Shown: positions 5,070-8,916 of the stretch, piece by piece
Numbering within the stretch: the first letter of the stretch is position 1
Layout: each line of letters opens with the position of its first letter
Assembly (NCBI GenBank): GCA_021838985.1
Contig: JAKCCC010000051.1
Coordinates: forward strand, 1 to 8,916
Source: Planctomycetota bacterium
GTDB lineage: Bacteria; Planctomycetota; Phycisphaerae; WQYP01
Length of the DNA stretch: 8,916 nucleotides
Direction: 5' to 3'
Program-made: the position numbers and the translations under genes
The notes under the pieces: generated by a model
Database searches by the model: none
What the model was told of the DNA's origin: nothing
The model's input: only the letters and a program-made list of their open reading frames with translations

Positions 5070-7343
5070 TCAACGCCGCGCCGACGGGGGGGAATCGCCG
5101 AAAGCCGCCGGCCGGGGATGGTGGCCCGCGGCCATTTGTTCCAACGTTTCGATGGCCTTTATCCACGCCGGCCAGGCGTCGCGGCACATGCGGGCTAAAT
5201 TTCCCCGCTGGCTCTGCGTGCGTACGCGGCGCCCATAGGCTTGCATCGTTCTTTCCAACGATACCGTCCGCAGCCTCGCCAGCGCTCGCCGCGCCACCTC
5301 GGCGCCGTAGGAGCGGGCTTGGTTTTCCGAATGCCACATCGCCTCTGCCTGTAGTGTTTCCACCGCGCCGCCCGGCTTAAGCAGCCGGGCGGCGGCGTCA
5401 TAGCCCAGGGTGAATTCAATCCACAAGATCAGATCATCCAGCCGCCGGCGGCCGTTTTCAGGCGGTTCCATGGCGGCCACGCTCCGACGCAGCACTTTCA
5501 GTCGCCGGCCGATCCGCTCCAACATCCGCCGCTTACGCAGGCCCGGCTCGCCAAACGCCAAAGCCCATTCCAGGGTGAATAGGGCCCAGTCGAATTTGGG
5601 CAGCAACTCGTAGACGGAAGCGGTGTGGTTGATCACCGCCCCGCGCGCCGCCCAGCCCGCCTGGCGCAGGCCGTCCAACACGTGGCGATCGCTGTTTCGC
5701 ACGGCCACCTCCGGTAAGGACTCCCAGCGGAACGTTGAGCACTCCCCCTGCGGCGACAGGCCGGTCCAACCGGGACCCAACCGTTCCAAATGCCGGTGCA
5801 CCGCCGCCATCTTCCCGCCCCATTTCGTTCCGTAACAACGGAAGGAATAATCCGTCCAGAAATCCTGGCTGGTGGTCTCGGCCCAGCCGGCCTGGGCCAG
5901 GTAAGCGACTTCGGTCTCCACTTCCACACCGCTGCGCCAGTGAATGCCCAGGATCCCTTGGCAGCCTTTTTTCACCGTGTCTCGCCCCAGTGGCGAAAGG
6001 CTGGACACGTTGCATTGCGCGTGCCATTGGGAATTCCCATCCGATTCCAGCCACACGATCGGCCAGCGCTGGCGCCGCGTCGACAGGCGCCCATACGCGT
6101 CCGCCACACGCGGCGCCACCGTGGAATCTATATTGTCCAGGGCGGAAAATATGACATCCGGCGGCAACAGATGGTCCAGCCCCGGAAAAAACTCCGCGAG
6201 TTTCATCCAGCGGTCGCCGCCCCAGCCGCTTAACACCAGCCGCGTTCGCGGAGCGATCCGTTGTAAGCGTGCGTGGGCCAGTCGCACGAATTCCGCCAGA
6301 CGCAGCGCCTCCAACACCCGGCGATCCGAATCGACGTGCCGAAACCATTTTCGATAAAGGCGAAACTCGCGCTGCCAGCCCGAGCCTCGCACTGGAATCG
6401 GCCAGCCCCGCTGGGCCCACGATTCCGGCTCCCAAAGGCCCAGATAATCCGGGCGGTAGACGGTAGCCAGATGTTCGACCTGCGTCAAAAAGCGCTGCCG
6501 AATGGCCGGCACCTTGGGATTGCCGGGAATTTCAAAGCCCACGCAGGTGCGGATGCCGCGGCGGCCGGCATGTTCCAAGGCTTTCCGAAACAGTTCCTGG
6601 CTGGCCGCGATGCATTCTTCCAGGGTCGTGGTGGCCAGCACCGCGGGCGGGCCGAAACGGTTCTCCGGAAAGTGTTCCCTGGCCCATTGGGGGAATGCCG
6701 TCACATCCACGGCTTCTTCCTGCCAGCCCCACACGTGGTTGCGCCTTACCGTGGCCGGCGCCCATTGCCCCTTCCACCGGTAGGCGCCATGCGGTTCATA
6801 GTCGTAGCTGTGAAACATCGCCAGGTTCATTCGCTGCGCCGCCAGCAGATCGAAATAACGGGCGTAATCGGCAAAGTCCCACGTGGTGGGGCTGTTGGCG
6901 AAATTGTGCCAGGGCAGGAGTCCGCGCACCGCCAGGCGGGGATTACACACTTTTCGCCAGCCCGGCGGAAATTCCGTTCGCCATGGCCGGGGCGGAATGG
7001 CTTCTCCACCGAGATAGAATCCGCAGCCCAATTCACCCAATAAGCCGAACAAGCCGTTGACAAATCCCTTTTCCGTGCGCGCCGCCACGCCCACGCCGCG
7101 CCGATCGCTTCCCGCCCCCGCCAGCAAATAGCCTTCGTCGCCGAGGCTTTCCACGCCCGCCGGGAGCCATTCTTCCCGCCGCTCGCCCCAACGCAGCGAC
7201 CAGATCCGGCCCGGCTCAACCCCGCGGCTCGGCGCCGCGTCAAACCAACGTCGCCAGGGGCGCGTAAATTGTTCCACGCCCCACTGGGCCAGGGTGCCGC
7301 CAGATTCCGGCCCCGTCCAAGTCAATTCGAGCATAGTTGGCAT
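5070..7343 (-). CDS. glycoside-hydrolase-like protein with GH20/GH67-type N-terminal domain and probable TIM barrel
   Basis: The protein has 757 residues. The ATG at 7343 is the first possible start, because an in-frame TGA immediately precedes it. AGAGGTGA ends directly at the ATG, which is close, so Met4 (7334) is an alternative. Residues 70-120 (GYLLAGAG...RRGVGVAARTEKGFVNGLFGLLGELGCGFYLGGEAIPP) match the small alpha/beta domain that precedes the catalytic barrel in beta-hexosaminidases and alpha-glucuronidases. From NPRLAVRGLLPWHNF (134-148) the protein reads like a (beta/alpha)8 barrel: MNLAMFHSYDYEP (172-184), TCVGFEIPG (266-274), YLGLWEPES (300-308), LVLSGWGG (369-376), IVWLESDGNSQW (429-440) and GILGIHWRSGVEVETEVAYLAQAGW (463-487). 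Glu271, Glu305, Glu307 and Glu433 at strand ends are candidate catalytic acids. The last 270 residues are mostly helical. I cannot assign a CAZy family. No signal peptide is visible, so it is probably cytoplasmic. The stop is TGA. Confidence 0.72.
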   Translation of the reverse strand: MPTMLELTWTGPESGGTLAQWGVEQFTRPWRRWFDAAPSRGVEPGRIWSLRWGERREEWLPAGVESLGDEGYLLAGAGSDRRGVGVAARTEKGFVNGLFGLLGELGCGFYLGGEAIPPRPWRTEFPPGWRKVCNPRLAVRGLLPWHNFANSPTTWDFADYARYFDLLAAQRMNLAMFHSYDYEPHGAYRWKGQWAPATVRRNHVWGWQEEAVDVTAFPQWAREHFPENRFGPPAVLATTTLEECIAASQELFRKALEHAGRRGIRTCVGFEIPGNPKVPAIRQRFLTQVEHLATVYRPDYLGLWEPESWAQRGWPIPVRGSGWQREFRLYRKWFRHVDSDRRVLEALRLAEFVRLAHARLQRIAPRTRLVLSGWGGDRWMKLAEFFPGLDHLLPPDVIFSALDNIDSTVAPRVADAYGRLSTRRQRWPIVWLESDGNSQWHAQCNVSSLSPLGRDTVKKGCQGILGIHWRSGVEVETEVAYLAQAGWAETTSQDFWTDYSFRCYGTKWGGKMAAVHRHLERLGPGWTGLSPQGECSTFRWESLPEVAVRNSDRHVLDGLRQAGWAARGAVINHTASVYELLPKFDWALFTLEWALAFGEPGLRKRRMLERIGRRLKVLRRSVAAMEPPENGRRRLDDLILWIEFTLGYDAAARLLKPGGAVETLQAEAMWHSENQARSYGAEVARRALARLRTVSLERTMQAYGRRVRTQSQRGNLARMCRDAWPAWIKAIETLEQMAAGHHPRPAAFGDSPPSARR

Positions 7344-7519
7344 TCACCTCTGAACGATTCCAGGTGGGCCCTACGCCGCCTCGGCGTGGCTTGAAGTTGG
7401 TGGGAATCGGTTTCCGCGCTCTCGGCGTCGGCGGCGACCAAACGGATATTCCGTGTTGGACCGAGCATCGATAGCCTCTACCGTAGATGATGCGTTCATC
7501 GTGGTTGGACCGTGGGCGA
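7344..7519. other. intergenic gap upstream of the GH-like gene
   Basis: The 176 bp between the two large minus-strand genes contain a small hairpin acgccg-cct-cggcgt (7373-7387) and gatga-tgcgt-tcatc (7486-7500). Neither is followed by a T-run on the minus strand. I see no convincing promoter, so whether the GH-like gene is co-transcribed with its upstream neighbour is open. Confidence 0.4.
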
Positions 7520-8914
7520 TCACGAACGGGCCAAGCTCCCACCGGTGGGCGGGGCCGGGTCCGCTTCCAAAATATGCTGCGCCGTGGGATAGTTGGGCGA
7601 TCCGATGTAGTCCGGACGATAGGCGAGGCGCTGTTGCTTCACGCGCCGGCCATCGGGAAACAGCTTAATCAACTTTGGATTCAGCCCCGTCGCGGCCAGT
7701 TTCACCCGTGGTTCAATTTGACCGTCAATGGCCATGAACCGCACCGTCCCGGCGGCTGCCGAGTCAACGATCTGCAGCTCCCCATGGCGGCTCTGGTAGC
7801 GACTGGTGCGATAGAAACAATGGTAGAATTCCCAAGTGCAGGCCAGGCACTCTTTTCGGAATCGGGCGAAGGTGCCGCACTCGGCGCGGGAAGCGATTTC
7901 AAACACGTAGCCGTAATCCGTCCACTCACGAAATTTGTCATCGACTTTCACCGTACGGCCTTCGATCAGCGGACCTTCGATGCGTAGGTATCCATGCTTG
8001 ACCACGCGGTGCACCGGAATTTTCCTTTCCTGCACCATGGCGCTGGCACGCACCCCCACATACACCTCGCCGAAGCGCAGGAAATGCCAGCCGTTTTCTT
8101 CAACTATCTCTTCGGGCATATGCAAGAACGTGCCGAAAATAACACTGAATTTAAGCGCTGAGATTTCTTTATCCAGCAGGGCCGGTCCTAATGCCCCCAG
8201 CACCAGGGCTGAGCCGCCTTGTTGGAGACTGTGGTAATGCCCGACGTCGTTGACATTACCCACTTCAGCCATCTGGCCGCCGGGAGCGGGTTCCCAGGCG
8301 CCCTGGTCGACCGGACCGGCCATCGTCTTGTGCCAGATGGGGATGCGGTCCCGCCACGAACGCGGCGGGGCTGTGCGCCCCAGCACTGCGTGTAAGGTGG
8401 CCTGCTGACCGGCTTGATCGAACCAGGTATCCGAGGTTGTCGCCAGAGCGTATAAGGGCTGATGGTATGCCCGGGTCTGAATTTCCTTCACGCCGCCCCG
8501 CAGACCGGCTTGGCCGGCGTCCGTGGTGGCATACATCGCAAAGGGGTAGCGGCGCAGCGCCCGGGCGAAATCCCGCACGCCAATGGTTACGACGCCCGGT
8601 ACGCCCCCCTTGGTATTCGCGCCGATGGCGGGGGAACGCTTCAGTTCCAGTAGCGAATAGTCCGGTGCGAACAGCTCCGCGAATTGGGCTACTCCGAAGG
8701 CAAAATTCCGGCCATGGTGGATATGACCTTCAAACGTCGCGGCATTTTCCAGCGCCTCAATGGGGTTGATGCACAGGGGATCGCCGGTTCAATACCACAG
8801 CAACGCGTTCATGTTGGAGAGGGTTTCGGTCAGGTCGGCGGTATACGCCCGCGACATCGCCCCGCCGAGTCCCCCCACGCCCCGATGCCAATGGCCAAAA
8901 ATGTCCAGCAAAAT
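7520..8914 (-). pseudogene. large carbohydrate-active protein (toroid plus beta-sandwich, lyase-like?), partial and interrupted by an in-frame TGA
   Basis: One minus-strand frame runs from the right window edge to a TGA at 7520-7522 and encodes 463 sense codons, broken only by a TGA at 8789-8791 (codon 42 from the edge). Before the stop it reads ILLDIFGHWHRGVGGLGG, AMSRAYTADLTETLSNMN and ALLWY; after it, TGDPLCINPIEALENAATF, so the protein sequence looks continuous. The stop-free part downstream is 422 codons. Its first portion is rich in helices, as in (alpha/alpha) toroids. GNVNDVGHYHSLQQGGSALVL (219-239 in the joined numbering) and later strands (WHFLRFGEVYVGVRA, KHGYLRIEGP, DYGYVFEIASR) look like a beta-sandwich, the architecture of heparinase/alginate-lyase-type proteins. 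The family is not certain. A GTG at 8578 could in principle start a shorter protein but lacks a ribosome binding site and would discard coding-like sequence. A sequencing error, a real nonsense mutation or recoding are all possible. The true N-terminus is outside the window. Confidence 0.6.
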
Positions 8915-8916
8915 AC

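Noticed and set aside
5533..6435. A 300-codon minus-strand frame inside the GH-like gene.
   Set aside because: It is an out-of-phase shadow of the GH-like frame, which has domain-like content; this one is Gly/Arg/Ala-rich without motifs.
7240..7542. A 100-codon minus-strand frame spanning the gap upstream of the GH-like gene.
   Set aside because: It overlaps both neighbouring genes out of phase, lacks a ribosome binding site and shows no motif.
7538..7549. Perfect 12-bp palindrome cccaccggtggg considered as an operator.
   Set aside because: It lies within the coding end of the 7520-8914 gene (Pro-Pro-Thr-Gly-Gly codons), and 12-bp palindromes occur by chance in GC-rich DNA.
8789..8791. TGA read as Trp or selenocysteine in this organism.
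   Set aside because: TGA ends at least three genes in the window as a normal stop, Trp is encoded by TGG throughout, and no clear SECIS-like hairpin follows. Kept only as an unlikely alternative to mutation or error.

Overview
This window is GC-rich bacterial chromosome. It holds the end of a cell-wall gene cluster on the plus strand and, facing it, a run of carbohydrate-related genes on the minus strand. I infer a Planctomycetota-like organism (PVC group, possibly Phycisphaerae). The reasons are the style of the solute-binding protein (a WLTDDNPAR-type N-terminus and a basic C-terminal tail ending NPFYRRYY), a glycoside-hydrolase-like protein of a type I associate with PVC genomes, and the palindrome-rich intergenic DNA. 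No 16S or other phylogenetic marker is present, so this placement is moderate to low confidence.

Plus strand, left part: positions 1-96 are the last 31 codons of murB (UDP-N-acetylmuramate dehydrogenase). A gap of about 580 bp follows. It carries a hairpin, a perfect 18-bp palindrome and a roughly 143-bp element that looks like a MITE: it has near-perfect terminal inverted repeats and is flanked by exact 14-bp direct repeats. Then comes an intact ddl (D-alanine--D-alanine ligase, 678-1655) with all the expected active-site motifs. No ftsQ/ftsA/ftsZ follows. The strand switches after a convergent 282-bp gap that contains another inverted repeat.

Minus strand, in order of transcription from right to left: (1) a large, probably (alpha/alpha)-toroid plus beta-sandwich carbohydrate-active protein (8914 to 7520), running off the right edge and interrupted by an in-frame TGA at 8789-8791; (2) a 757-residue glycoside-hydrolase-like protein with a GH20/GH67-type N-terminal domain and a probable TIM barrel (7343 to 5070); (3) an ABC-transporter sugar-binding protein with an N-terminal signal or anchor segment (4878 to 3400); (4) an FucI/AraA-superfamily sugar-isomerase-like protein (3320 to 1938). 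Together they suggest a locus for cutting a glycan, importing the products and isomerising a released sugar. No permease, ATPase, sugar kinase or regulator lies in the window, so the substrate cannot be named.

The items most worth a second look are the in-frame TGA in an otherwise continuous coding frame, the MITE-like insertion between murB and ddl, and the two divergent enzymes (the GH-like protein and the isomerase-like protein).
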